DNA from: Arthrobacter oryzae
GTDB taxonomy: Bacteria > Actinomycetota > Actinomycetes > Actinomycetales > Micrococcaceae
Length of the DNA: 64,000 nt
NCBI RefSeq assembly: GCF_030718995.1
Contig: NZ_CP132204.1
Location: 3,968,001-4,032,000 of the forward strand
Direction: 5' to 3'
Under the pieces are notes generated by a model, which made no database searches, was not told where the DNA came from, and saw only the letters and a program-made list of their open reading frames with translations. How positions within the stretch are numbered: position 1 is the first letter of the stretch; every line of letters starts with the position of its first letter. This document shows, piece by piece, positions 14,112 to 21,912 of the stretch. The translations under genes and the position numbers were made by a program.

Positions 14112-16946
14112 GTGAGCGAAACTACCAAACCGGCCCTTGCCCCATCTGCACCAGACATCCTCCCGGCAACAGAGTCCGCATCAGCGACTGCGGCCAAGCC
14201 CACCCGGAAAACCACAAGCACTGCGGAGCCGGTTTCCGCCACCGTTGCCCCCGTGATTCCCATCACCGACCAGCCCCGGCTCCTGGTGCTGGACGGCCAC
14301 TCCATGGCGTTCCGCGCCTTCTTCGCCCTGCCGGCGGACAAGTTCTCCACTGCCTCGGGGCAGCACACCAACGCGATCCACGGTTTCACGTCCATGCTCA
14401 TTAACCTGATCAAGGAACAGAAGCCCACCCACATTGCCGTGGCCTTCGACGTCTCCGACGAAACCACCCACCGCAAGGTCGAATACAGCGACTACAAAGG
14501 CGGCCGTAACGAGACGCCCCGGGAGATGAGCGGCCAGATCGACCTCATCGACAAGGTCATGAACGCGTGGGGCATCAAAACCATCAAGCTGCCCGGCTAC
14601 GAGGCGGATGACATTCTGGCCACCCTCGCCGCGATGGGGGAAAAGGCAGGCTACGAAGTGCTGCTGGTGACGGGCGACCGTGATGCCTTCCAGCTGATTA
14701 CGGACAATGTATTCGTGCTGTACCCCAGGAAGGGCGTCAGCGACATTCCCCGGCTGGATGCGCCTGCCATCCGGGAAAAGTACTTCGTCAGCCCGGCCGA
14801 GTACTCCGACCTGGCAGCTCTGGTGGGCGAGACGGCGGACAACCTCCCGGGCGTGCCCGGCGTTGGCCCCAAGACAGCCGCCAAGTGGATCAACCTCTAC
14901 GGCGGGCTGGAAGGCGTACTGGAACACCTCGACGCGATCGGCGGCAAGGTCGGCGACGCCCTCCGCGAGAATGTGGAGGCCGTCAAGCGGAACCGCCGGC
15001 TGAACAGGCTCCACACCGACCTGGAACTTCCGGTGACGCTGGACGACCTGGCAGAGCCGCGACCTGACCAGGCCGCCCTCGAGCAATTGTTCGACGAGCT
15101 TGAGTTCAAAACCATCCGCACCCGCCTCTTTGCCCTCTACGGCAGCGACGACGTTGACCTCGCCGAGCGGGAAAGCCTCGATGTCCCGGACTACGTCACG
15201 CCGGCCGGTGCGGCCGAGCTCAGCGTCTTCCTTGAAGCAGGCGCCGGACAGCGGTCCGCCGTCGCCGTCGACCTCGTCCCCGGACGAATCGGCGAAGACG
15301 CCGCCGCGCTGGCGATCGTCAGGGACGGCGCCGCGGCATTCATCGATCTGTCGAGCCAGGATGCGGAGTCCGAAAACGTCCTGGCGGCGTGGCTGCGCGA
15401 CCCCGAAGCACCGAAGGTGATGCACGGTTTCAAGGCTGCCCTGAAGGCCCTGACTGCCCGCGGCCTGGAGCTGGAAGGAGTGGTCGATGATACGTCGATT
15501 TCCGGTTACCTCATCCAGCCGGACCGCCGCACTTACGAGCTCGCAGAGCTGGCGCAGCACCACCTCAACATCGAAATCTCCACCGCCGTTGCGAAGGCCG
15601 GGCAGCTGGAACTGGCGTTCGACGGCGATGACGCAGCCGCCGCCGGCGAACTCGTCCACGCTGCCGCCGTCGTCCAAACCCTCAGCCGCTATTTCGAGGC
15701 GGAGCTGAAGGAACGCAAAGCGGAGGAACTGCTTTCAACCCTTGAGCTTCCGGTCAGCCGGGTGCTGGCCGACATGGAGCTCGCCGGAATCGCCATCGAC
15801 ATGGCTCGGATGGATGAGCAGCTGGCTGACCTCGCCAAAGTCATCGACAACGCCCAGGATCTTGCCTTCGCCGCGATCGGCCACGAGGTCAACCTGGGAT
15901 CACCGAAACAGCTGCAGACTGTGCTCTTCGACGAACTGCAGCTGCCGAAAACCAAGAAGATCAAGTCCGGTTACACCACTGACGCTGCTTCGCTGAAGAA
16001 CCTGCTGGAAAAGACGGGCCACGAATTCCTGGTCCAGCTAATGGCGCACCGGGAATCGTCGAAGCTCCGCCAGATGCTCGAATCACTGAAGAAGTCGGTC
16101 GCCGAGGACGGACGGATCCACACCACCTACGCGCAGAACGTGGCGGCCACCGGCAGGATCTCCTCAAACAACCCCAACCTGCAGAACATCCCCATCCGCA
16201 GCGAGGAAGGCCGCCGCGTCCGTGGCATCTTCGTGGTCAGCGACGGCTATGAATGCCTCCTGTCCGCGGACTATTCGCAGATCGAGATGCGCATCATGGC
16301 GCACCTCTCGGGGGATGCCGGGCTGATCCAGGCGTACCGGGACGGCGAGGACCTGCACCGGTTCGTGGGATCCAACATCTTCCACGTCCCCACGGACCAG
16401 GTAACCAGTGCCATGCGTTCGAAGGTCAAGGCGATGTCATACGGCCTTGCCTACGGCCTGACCTCCTTTGGGCTCTCCAAGCAGCTGGAGATTTCCGTCG
16501 ACGAAGCCCGGACCCTGATGAAGGAATACTTCGACCGGTTCGGAGCCGTACGCGACTACCTCCGGGGCGTGGTGGACCAGGCCAGGATCGACGGCTACAC
16601 GGCCACCATCGAGGGCCGCCGCCGTTACCTCCCGGACCTCACCAGCACGGACCGACAGCTCCGGGAAAACGCGGAACGCATTGCGCTGAACTCTCCCATC
16701 CAGGGATCGGCGGCGGACATCATCAAGCGCGCCATGCTCGGCGTGCACGCGGAGCTGAAGGCCCAGGGGCTGAAGTCGCGGATGCTCCTGCAGGTCCACG
16801 ACGAACTGGTGCTTGAAGTGGCCGCCGGAGAGCGTGTTGCAGTGGAGAAACTCGTCACCGAGCAGATGGGCTCCGCAGCGGACCTCAGCGTCCCGCTGGA
16901 TGTCCAGATCGGTGTCGGTCCGAGCTGGTACGACGCCGGCCACTAG
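14112..16946 (+). CDS. polA: DNA polymerase I
   Basis: This 944-residue DNA polymerase acts in repair synthesis and Okazaki fragment maturation. After a variable 50-residue Thr/Ala-rich extension comes the 5'-3' exonuclease domain (from RLLVLDGHSMAFRAFFAL to about residue 340, with YEADDILATL and VTGDRDAFQLI). A 3'-5' exonuclease-like domain that looks degenerate, as in other actinobacterial PolA, follows. The polymerase domain has motif A (DYSQIEMRIMAHLSGD, D720), motif B (RSKVKAMSYGLAYGL) and motif C (LQVHDELVLE, HDE 896-898). GTG at 14112 is preferred because of the TAGGCT before it; ATG 14091 would add 7 residues. The length is slightly above the usual 880-930 because of the N-terminal tail. 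Confidence 0.96.
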   Translation: MSETTKPALAPSAPDILPATESASATAAKPTRKTTSTAEPVSATVAPVIPITDQPRLLVLDGHSMAFRAFFALPADKFSTASGQHTNAIHGFTSMLINLIKEQKPTHIAVAFDVSDETTHRKVEYSDYKGGRNETPREMSGQIDLIDKVMNAWGIKTIKLPGYEADDILATLAAMGEKAGYEVLLVTGDRDAFQLITDNVFVLYPRKGVSDIPRLDAPAIREKYFVSPAEYSDLAALVGETADNLPGVPGVGPKTAAKWINLYGGLEGVLEHLDAIGGKVGDALRENVEAVKRNRRLNRLHTDLELPVTLDDLAEPRPDQAALEQLFDELEFKTIRTRLFALYGSDDVDLAERESLDVPDYVTPAGAAELSVFLEAGAGQRSAVAVDLVPGRIGEDAAALAIVRDGAAAFIDLSSQDAESENVLAAWLRDPEAPKVMHGFKAALKALTARGLELEGVVDDTSISGYLIQPDRRTYELAELAQHHLNIEISTAVAKAGQLELAFDGDDAAAAGELVHAAAVVQTLSRYFEAELKERKAEELLSTLELPVSRVLADMELAGIAIDMARMDEQLADLAKVIDNAQDLAFAAIGHEVNLGSPKQLQTVLFDELQLPKTKKIKSGYTTDAASLKNLLEKTGHEFLVQLMAHRESSKLRQMLESLKKSVAEDGRIHTTYAQNVAATGRISSNNPNLQNIPIRSEEGRRVRGIFVVSDGYECLLSADYSQIEMRIMAHLSGDAGLIQAYRDGEDLHRFVGSNIFHVPTDQVTSAMRSKVKAMSYGLAYGLTSFGLSKQLEISVDEARTLMKEYFDRFGAVRDYLRGVVDQARIDGYTATIEGRRRYLPDLTSTDRQLRENAERIALNSPIQGSAADIIKRAMLGVHAELKAQGLKSRMLLQVHDELVLEVAAGERVAVEKLVTEQMGSAADLSVPLDVQIGVGPSWYDAGH

Positions 16947-17022
16947 CAGTTTCAGGACCCGCAGGACGCCGGTAACCCGGCGTCCTGCGCGGTCATCCAT
17001 TCGGTTCAAGGGGGAGCAGGAC

Positions 17023-18312
17023 GTGGCAGACAAGTACGAGATCCGTCGTTTCAGGGCAGCTGAGAAGGGCCTGCCCGGCTATGAGCAGGGAACGGACTGG
17101 ATCCAGGCCGTGGGTTTCGGATTCCACGACACCCGCCGCAACGGCGATTACGTGGACAAGATCATGGCCATGTACCGGACGGACGGACGCGAGCTGACCG
17201 GGGTCTACCAGACCGGTGCAGTGGCACAGCACTCCCTGGGCGCCCGCGTTCCGGTAGCGACGTTCGGCACCCTTCGCAGGGACCTGAATGTTGGTTACGG
17301 CCGCCAGCTCCTCACACACATGGTGACGGCAGTCACCGTGCGCGGAACACACCGGCGCCAGGGCCTCCTGCGCCGCATGATGAGCGAAGACCTCACCGCG
17401 GCGAAAGCGGACGGCCTGGCAATTGCGGCGCTGACCGCTTCCGAAGGCTCCATCTACGGCCGGTTCGGCTACGGTGTGGCAACATTTGAGCGCAGCATCA
17501 AGGTGGATACCGGGCCGCGCTTCGGCCTCCGCCACCAGCCTTCCGGAACGGTGGAAATCGCCGACCGGAAGGTGCTCCTCGAACTGGCCCCGCAGGTGTT
17601 CGAGCGCGTGCACCGCCACACCCCGGGCTCCATCGTCCGGCAGGACGCGTACCGGCAGAACATCTCCGGCACCGTGGGCCGCGACGGCAATGAAGATGAA
17701 GCAATCAAGTGCGCGCTGCACTACGACGGCGACGGAACGGTGGACGGCTACGTCTCGTACAAGTTCGCCGGCTGGGACAGCAAGCCGTACACCGTGGACG
17801 TCGTGGACCTCGTGGCCGCAACAGATGCAGCGTATCTGGAGCTCTGGCAGTTCCTTGGCAGCATTGACCTCATCCAGCGCGTCAGCTGGGCGGATGCGCC
17901 GGTGGACGATCCGCTGGTGTGGGCCCTCGCGGACCCGCGCTGCGTCGAGGCCTCCGACCATCGGGACATGCTCTGGCTCCGCATCCTGGACAGCATCGGT
18001 GCCCTTGGTGCCCGGCGTTACTCCGCCGACGGAAGCCTGGTCCTTGCTGTCGAGGACACCATGGGATTCGCTGGCGGGACGTTCCTCCTGGACGTCAGCG
18101 GCGGTGAGGCCAGTGTTTCGGCGGCACCGGCCGGGGCACAGCCGGACCTGTCGATGGACGTAGCCGATCTCGCCTCCATCTACCTCGGCGCCGTCTGTCC
18201 GGTTACGTTGAAGGCGGCCTGGCGGATTCAGGAACACACCCCCGGTGCCGCGCTCCGCGCGAGGCTCATGTTCGCCGTCGAACGGGCGCCCCACTGCCTG
18301 ACGCATTTCTAG
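17023..18312 (+). CDS. Eis-like GNAT N-acetyltransferase
   Basis: This 429-residue member of the Eis (enhanced intracellular survival) family comprises two GNAT-like domains plus a C-terminal sterol-carrier-like domain. The acetyl-CoA loop is visible in VTVRGTHRRQGLLRRMM, followed by SEGSIYGRFGYGVA, both typical of Eis. The protein ends ERAPHCLTHF, which supplies the free C-terminal carboxylate that Eis uses in catalysis. Eis homologues acetylate amines on aminoglycosides or peptides; the substrate here is unknown. The GTG start has an AGGGGGAG site. It stands alone between polA and rpsA. Confidence 0.87.
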   Translation: MADKYEIRRFRAAEKGLPGYEQGTDWIQAVGFGFHDTRRNGDYVDKIMAMYRTDGRELTGVYQTGAVAQHSLGARVPVATFGTLRRDLNVGYGRQLLTHMVTAVTVRGTHRRQGLLRRMMSEDLTAAKADGLAIAALTASEGSIYGRFGYGVATFERSIKVDTGPRFGLRHQPSGTVEIADRKVLLELAPQVFERVHRHTPGSIVRQDAYRQNISGTVGRDGNEDEAIKCALHYDGDGTVDGYVSYKFAGWDSKPYTVDVVDLVAATDAAYLELWQFLGSIDLIQRVSWADAPVDDPLVWALADPRCVEASDHRDMLWLRILDSIGALGARRYSADGSLVLAVEDTMGFAGGTFLLDVSGGEASVSAAPAGAQPDLSMDVADLASIYLGAVCPVTLKAAWRIQEHTPGAALRARLMFAVERAPHCLTHF

Positions 18313-18336
18313 GCGGCCTTTCGGCGTGCATCCGCT

Positions 18337-18366
18337 TTGACCGGTGTTGGCCGCGGCGACTAGAAT
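18337..18366 (+). promoter_or_regulatory. Promoter of rpsA
   Basis: TTGACC (18337-18342), 18-nt spacer, TAGAAT (18361-18366). This is the best primary-sigma match I see in the window, as expected for a ribosomal protein gene. It gives a leader of roughly 145 nt. Confidence 0.75.
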
Positions 18367-18419
18367 AAACGGGCGTGTACTACGTGCACGTATCTAGAAT
18401 CCACAAATCAGGATGAACC

Positions 18420-18442
18420 TGGCAGAACCATGCGTTCTGCCA
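18420..18442 (+). other. Hairpin in the rpsA leader
   Basis: A perfect 9-bp stem TGGCAGAAC/GTTCTGCCA with a 5-nt loop lies in the rpsA 5' leader. S1 autoregulates its own translation in enteric bacteria, so this may be a control structure. That is inference. Confidence 0.5.
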
Positions 18443-18519
18443 TCACCCGCGCACTCGTCAATACGGGTGGGCGGCGGTCCGCCTGACCGACTAACTATCC
18501 ACAACGGAGCCCCTACTAC

Positions 18520-19995
18520 ATGACCATCACCTCCACCGAGAAGCCCGGTACCCCCGTAGTCGCGATTAACGACATCGGTACCGCTGAGGACTTCCTCGCA
18601 GCAGTCGACGCCACCATCAAGTACTTCAACGACGGAGATCTCGTCGAAGGTACCGTCGTCAAGGTCGACCGCGACGAAGTTCTGCTCGACATCGGTTACA
18701 AGACCGAAGGTGTCATCCCCTCCCGCGAGCTTTCCATCAAGCACGACGTTGATCCCGGAGACGTCGTCTCCGTTGGCGATCAGGTCGAAGCCCTGGTGCT
18801 CACCAAGGAAGACAAAGAAGGCCGCCTGATCCTCTCCAAGAAGCGTGCTCAGTACGAGCGCGCCTGGGGCGACATCGAGAAGGTCAAGGAAGAAGACGGT
18901 GTCGTCACCGGTACCGTCATCGAGGTTGTCAAGGGTGGTCTTATCCTCGACATCGGTCTGCGCGGCTTCCTGCCCGCATCCCTCGTCGAGATGCGCCGTG
19001 TGCGCGACCTTGCTCCGTACATCGGTCAGCAGATCGAAGCCAAGATCATCGAGCTGGACAAGAACCGCAACAACGTTGTGCTTTCCCGCCGTGCATGGCT
19101 CGAGCAGACCCAGTCCGAGGTCCGCTCCACGTTCCTCAACAAGCTGGAAAAGGGCCAGGTCCGTCCCGGCGTCGTTTCCTCCATCGTCAACTTCGGTGCA
19201 TTCGTGGACCTGGGCGGCGTAGACGGCCTGGTTCACGTTTCCGAGCTGTCCTGGAAGCACATCGACCACCCGTCCGAGGTTGTCGAAGTTGGCCAGGAAG
19301 TCACGGTCGAGGTTCTCGAAGTCGACCTGGACCGCGAGCGTGTTTCCCTGTCGCTCAAGGCTACGCAGGAAGATCCGTGGCAGACCTTCGCCCGCACCCA
19401 CGCCCTGGGCCAGGTTGTCCCGGGTAAGGTCACCAAGCTGGTTCCGTTCGGTGCGTTCGTTCGCGTCGAAGACGGCATCGAGGGCCTGGTCCACATCTCC
19501 GAGCTGGCTGTCCGCCACGTGGAGCTGGCCGAGCAGGTTGTCTCCGTTGGCGACGAACTGTTCGTCAAGGTCATCGACATCGACCTGGAACGCCGCCGCA
19601 TCTCGCTGTCCCTCAAGCAGGCCAACGAGGGTGTCGACGCCGAATCCACCGAATTCGATCCCGCTCTGTACGGCATGGCCGCAGAGTACGACGAAGAGGG
19701 CAACTACAAGTACCCCGAGGGCTTCGACCCCGAGTCCAACGAATGGCTCGAGGGCTACGAAAACCAGCGCGCCGCCTGGGAGCAGCAGTACGCTGACGCC
19801 CAGACCCGCTGGGAAGCACACAAGAAGCAGGTTGCCCAGCACGCTGCCGACGACGCTGCAGCTGCAACGTCCGGTGACAGCGATTCCGGCACCACCAGCT
19901 ACTCCTCCGAGCCGGCTGCAGCCGAGACCGGTGCAGGCACGCTTGCTTCGGACGAGGCTCTTGCAGCACTGCGCGAGAAGCTGACCGGCAACTAA
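18520..19995 (+). CDS. rpsA: 30S ribosomal protein S1
   Basis: This 491-residue protein holds mRNA on the 30S subunit. Four S1 RNA-binding repeats are visible, starting near residues 33 (GDLVEGTVVKVDRDEVLLDIG), 120 (GVVTGTVIEVVKGGLILDIG), 207 (GQVRPGVVSSIVNFGAFVDLG) and 292 (GQVVPGKVTKLVPFGAFVRVE). The last two repeats carry the strongest match. An acidic, glutamine-rich region and a Ser/Ala/Thr tail without structure follow, as in other actinobacterial S1 proteins of about 480-490 residues. The gene has its own promoter and a GNRA-loop terminator, so it is probably monocistronic. Confidence 0.97.
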   Translation: MTITSTEKPGTPVVAINDIGTAEDFLAAVDATIKYFNDGDLVEGTVVKVDRDEVLLDIGYKTEGVIPSRELSIKHDVDPGDVVSVGDQVEALVLTKEDKEGRLILSKKRAQYERAWGDIEKVKEEDGVVTGTVIEVVKGGLILDIGLRGFLPASLVEMRRVRDLAPYIGQQIEAKIIELDKNRNNVVLSRRAWLEQTQSEVRSTFLNKLEKGQVRPGVVSSIVNFGAFVDLGGVDGLVHVSELSWKHIDHPSEVVEVGQEVTVEVLEVDLDRERVSLSLKATQEDPWQTFARTHALGQVVPGKVTKLVPFGAFVRVEDGIEGLVHISELAVRHVELAEQVVSVGDELFVKVIDIDLERRRISLSLKQANEGVDAESTEFDPALYGMAAEYDEEGNYKYPEGFDPESNEWLEGYENQRAAWEQQYADAQTRWEAHKKQVAQHAADDAAAATSGDSDSGTTSYSSEPAAAETGAGTLASDEALAALREKLTGN

Positions 19996-20050
19996 TTTCC
20001 CGGTTCCCTGAGGACGTGATTCCTTGGGACCCAGGCAGTTAGCTAGCTGA

Positions 20051-20091
20051 AGGTGGCCGTCCCCCGAAAGGGGGCGGCCACCTTTTTGTTT
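20051..20091 (+). terminator. rpsA terminator, GAAA tetraloop
   Basis: A 14-bp stem with one bulged T (arms 20051-20065 and 20070-20083) closes on a GAAA loop and is followed by TTTTTGTTT. This is a canonical intrinsic terminator for rpsA. Confidence 0.93.
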
Positions 20092-20107
20092 ACGCCAGCA
20101 ACGTTCC

Positions 20108-20572
20108 TTACCGCAGCAACCGGTCGGTCGCAGGGTCCGCGCTTCCGTCGAAGTACTGGTCGAGAACTTCCTGGAACACGGGCTCGTGCGGAGCGGCGCG
20201 CAGGAACAGCGTCATGCAGGACTGGAGCTTCCGGGCATCGATCCCGCCGAAGATCCGGACGGCGCTCAGGCCGGTATGGGCGGCAACAGCCCGGGCGCAT
20301 TCCAGGAGCCGCGGCCCAAGCGCAGGGTGCGCCAGATAGGCCTCCGCCTCCGCCAGCGACGTGATGGCATATTTCCGGGACGTGGGGCTCTGCCCGAGGC
20401 CGGCGATCTGCGGGAAGATGAACCACATCCAGTGGCTCTGCTTCTCCCCGTCACGAAGCTCCTGAAGGGCCCGCTGGTATGTCCCGCCAGCGTCCTGGGC
20501 GTGCACAAACCGTTCAAGGTCGAAGGGATCTTCCACCGCGGGCCTCCTCAAACTCAGCTGGACACTGTCCAT
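20108..20572 (-). CDS. DUF1810 family protein
   Basis: This 154-residue protein is recognisable as a DUF1810 (YccJ-like/calpastatin) member. Family segments seen are DPFDLERFVHAQ, EKQSHWMWFIFPQIAGLG, SRKYAITSLAEAEAYLAHPALGPRL and FGGIDARKLQSCMTLF. No enzymatic activity is established for the family; a macrodomain-linked role has been suggested in fusions. It stands alone between the rpsA terminator and a GNAT gene. Confidence 0.88.
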   Translation of the reverse strand: MDSVQLSLRRPAVEDPFDLERFVHAQDAGGTYQRALQELRDGEKQSHWMWFIFPQIAGLGQSPTSRKYAITSLAEAEAYLAHPALGPRLLECARAVAAHTGLSAVRIFGGIDARKLQSCMTLFLRAAPHEPVFQEVLDQYFDGSADPATDRLLR

Positions 20573-20650
20573 TCATCCAACCACCGGACCCGGCCGCATG
20601 GCGAGGGGGTTGATGCGCGCCGCCTGGAAAGGTCCTCCTGCCGGCACAGG

Positions 20651-21205
20651 TCAGCGAAGGTTGATCCGCGCCGTCACCGTTGGGCTCAAACCATCCCCGG
20701 CCAGCTCGGCGCCCGCCGAACGCAGGAGTGCCTGTGCCGCCGTGTTCCCGGCGCTCGTTTCGGCCTGCAGCACGGAAGCGCCGGTGCCTCGGGCCACGGC
20801 GTGGACGAGCCTCAACGCCTCACGGCCGATGCCCTGGCCACGGAAGCTGCGGCCCAGCCACATCCCGGTTTCGAGCGACGCCATCCCCGACGGCGTGGTT
20901 CCGGCGCGCTTGAGCCGGATCGAGCCGGCCACCCGGCCGCCAAAACTGACAGCCCAGGATTTCTGGCTAGCCGGACTGTCGAGGCCGGCCGCCGCGGCGC
21001 GGTGGTAGTCGCGGAACCAGCTGATCCGCTCCTCGTTCCAGCCGGGTGTAGCGCCCAGCGGGGGAGTGACCTCGTCGGCCGCGGCATCGGTGAGGGCGAG
21101 GCCCAGCAGCGCCTCGAGGACTTGCTCGGTGACGTCGAGCAGCTCCACACTGCCGGCGAGGGGCAGCGCTTGTTCAGAATGCGGCGACGGCTCAGAAGGG
21201 GACAT
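20651..21205 (-). CDS. GNAT-family N-acetyltransferase (RimJ/RimL-like)
   Basis: This 184-residue acetyltransferase has the acetyl-CoA binding motif LGRSFRGQGIGREALRLV near residues 120-137 and the downstream AETSAGNTAAQALLRSAGAEL that defines the RimJ/RimL subgroup acting on amino groups of proteins or amino acids. Its start overlaps the 3' end of the YigZ gene by 14 bp, so the two form a unit. The substrate cannot be inferred. Confidence 0.82.
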   Translation of the reverse strand: MSPSEPSPHSEQALPLAGSVELLDVTEQVLEALLGLALTDAAADEVTPPLGATPGWNEERISWFRDYHRAAAAGLDSPASQKSWAVSFGGRVAGSIRLKRAGTTPSGMASLETGMWLGRSFRGQGIGREALRLVHAVARGTGASVLQAETSAGNTAAQALLRSAGAELAGDGLSPTVTARINLR

Positions 21206-21890
21206 CGATCCATTCCGTTTCTTCCGGCCGCAGGACTGCGCTGCCTGCTGTCATCGACGCCAGGCGTTCGGCGGCCCGCTCCAGTTCGTCGGGCTGGTCG
21301 GCCAGGGCTACCCGGAGGACAGTGTCCCTGGCGCCATAGCTGGTTTCCGCCATCACGTAGCCGGCTGCGCGGAGGTCGTTCTCCAGCCGTCCGGCGGCCG
21401 CATGCGGAACCTCCACCGAGCAGATCCGCAGCCGGCTGCGCCGGACCAGCGGCGCCAGGTCCAGCGCGGAGGACACCGACTCGGAATAGGCCCGCACCAG
21501 GCCGCCTGCACCCAGCAGGATCCCGCCAAAATAGCGCACGACGACGGCACTGACGTCGCTGAGGTCCGTCACCCCGGGCACTGCCTCCCGCCGGAGGAGG
21601 GCCTCGAGCATGGGGATGCCTGCGGTTCCGGACGGTTCGCCGTCGTCGCTGGAACGCTGGATGTCCCGGTCCGGGCCCAGCACGAACGCTGAGCAGTGGT
21701 GCCGGGCGTCATGGAATTCCTTGCGCAATCCTGCCACCAGGGCCCTTGCGCCGTCTTCGTCCCCGGTACGCCGGATCACGGTGATGAACCTCGACCGCTT
21801 GATCTCCAGTTCGTGGCGGAAGTCGGGCCCCGCCGCAAGGGTGGTGTAGGCCGTGGCCCTGCTCTCGCCGCGATCCGCCTTTTCCACCAC
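21192..21890 (-). CDS. YigZ/IMPACT family protein
   Basis: This 232-residue member of the UPF0029 (IMPACT N-terminal) family has the signature sequence around HHCSAFVLG and DDGEPSGTAGIPMLEALL. A C-terminal DUF1949-like domain includes RLRICSVEVPHAAAGRLE. In eukaryotes IMPACT acts in translational control; in bacteria the role is unknown, with binding of nucleic acid or peptides suggested. The first GTG of a GTG-GTG pair is chosen as start because a minus-strand TAAACT lies exactly 6 nt upstream. It is divergent from coaE with only 22 bp between the starts. Confidence 0.88.
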   Translation of the reverse strand: MVEKADRGESRATAYTTLAAGPDFRHELEIKRSRFITVIRRTGDEDGARALVAGLRKEFHDARHHCSAFVLGPDRDIQRSSDDGEPSGTAGIPMLEALLRREAVPGVTDLSDVSAVVVRYFGGILLGAGGLVRAYSESVSSALDLAPLVRRSRLRICSVEVPHAAAGRLENDLRAAGYVMAETSYGARDTVLRVALADQPDELERAAERLASMTAGSAVLRPEETEWIDVPF

Positions 21891-21896
21891 CGGTTC

Positions 21897-21902
21897 AGTT
21901 TA
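21897..21902 (-). promoter_or_regulatory. Leaderless-type -10 (TAAACT) of the YigZ gene
   Basis: TAAACT on the minus strand is followed by 6 nt and the GTG at 21890. It shares 2 bp (21901-21902) with the -10 of coaE on the opposite strand. Confidence 0.55.
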
Positions 21903-21906
21903 GTCT
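21901..21906 (+). promoter_or_regulatory. Leaderless-type -10 (TAGTCT) of coaE
   Basis: TAGTCT is followed by 6 nt and the GTG at 21913. It overlaps the divergent -10 of the YigZ gene by 2 bp. Confidence 0.55.
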
Positions 21907-21912
21907 GGTGGG

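Noticed and set aside
14181..15677. 498-codon open frame on the minus strand inside polA
   Set aside because: It lies entirely antisense to the well-conserved polA frame, has no recognisable domain and is a composition artefact of high-GC DNA.
18394..19842. 482-codon open frame antisense to rpsA
   Set aside because: Its translation is a Leu/Gly/Asp-rich mirror of the S1 repeats; rpsA has a promoter, terminator and S1 motifs, so the opposite frame is a shadow.
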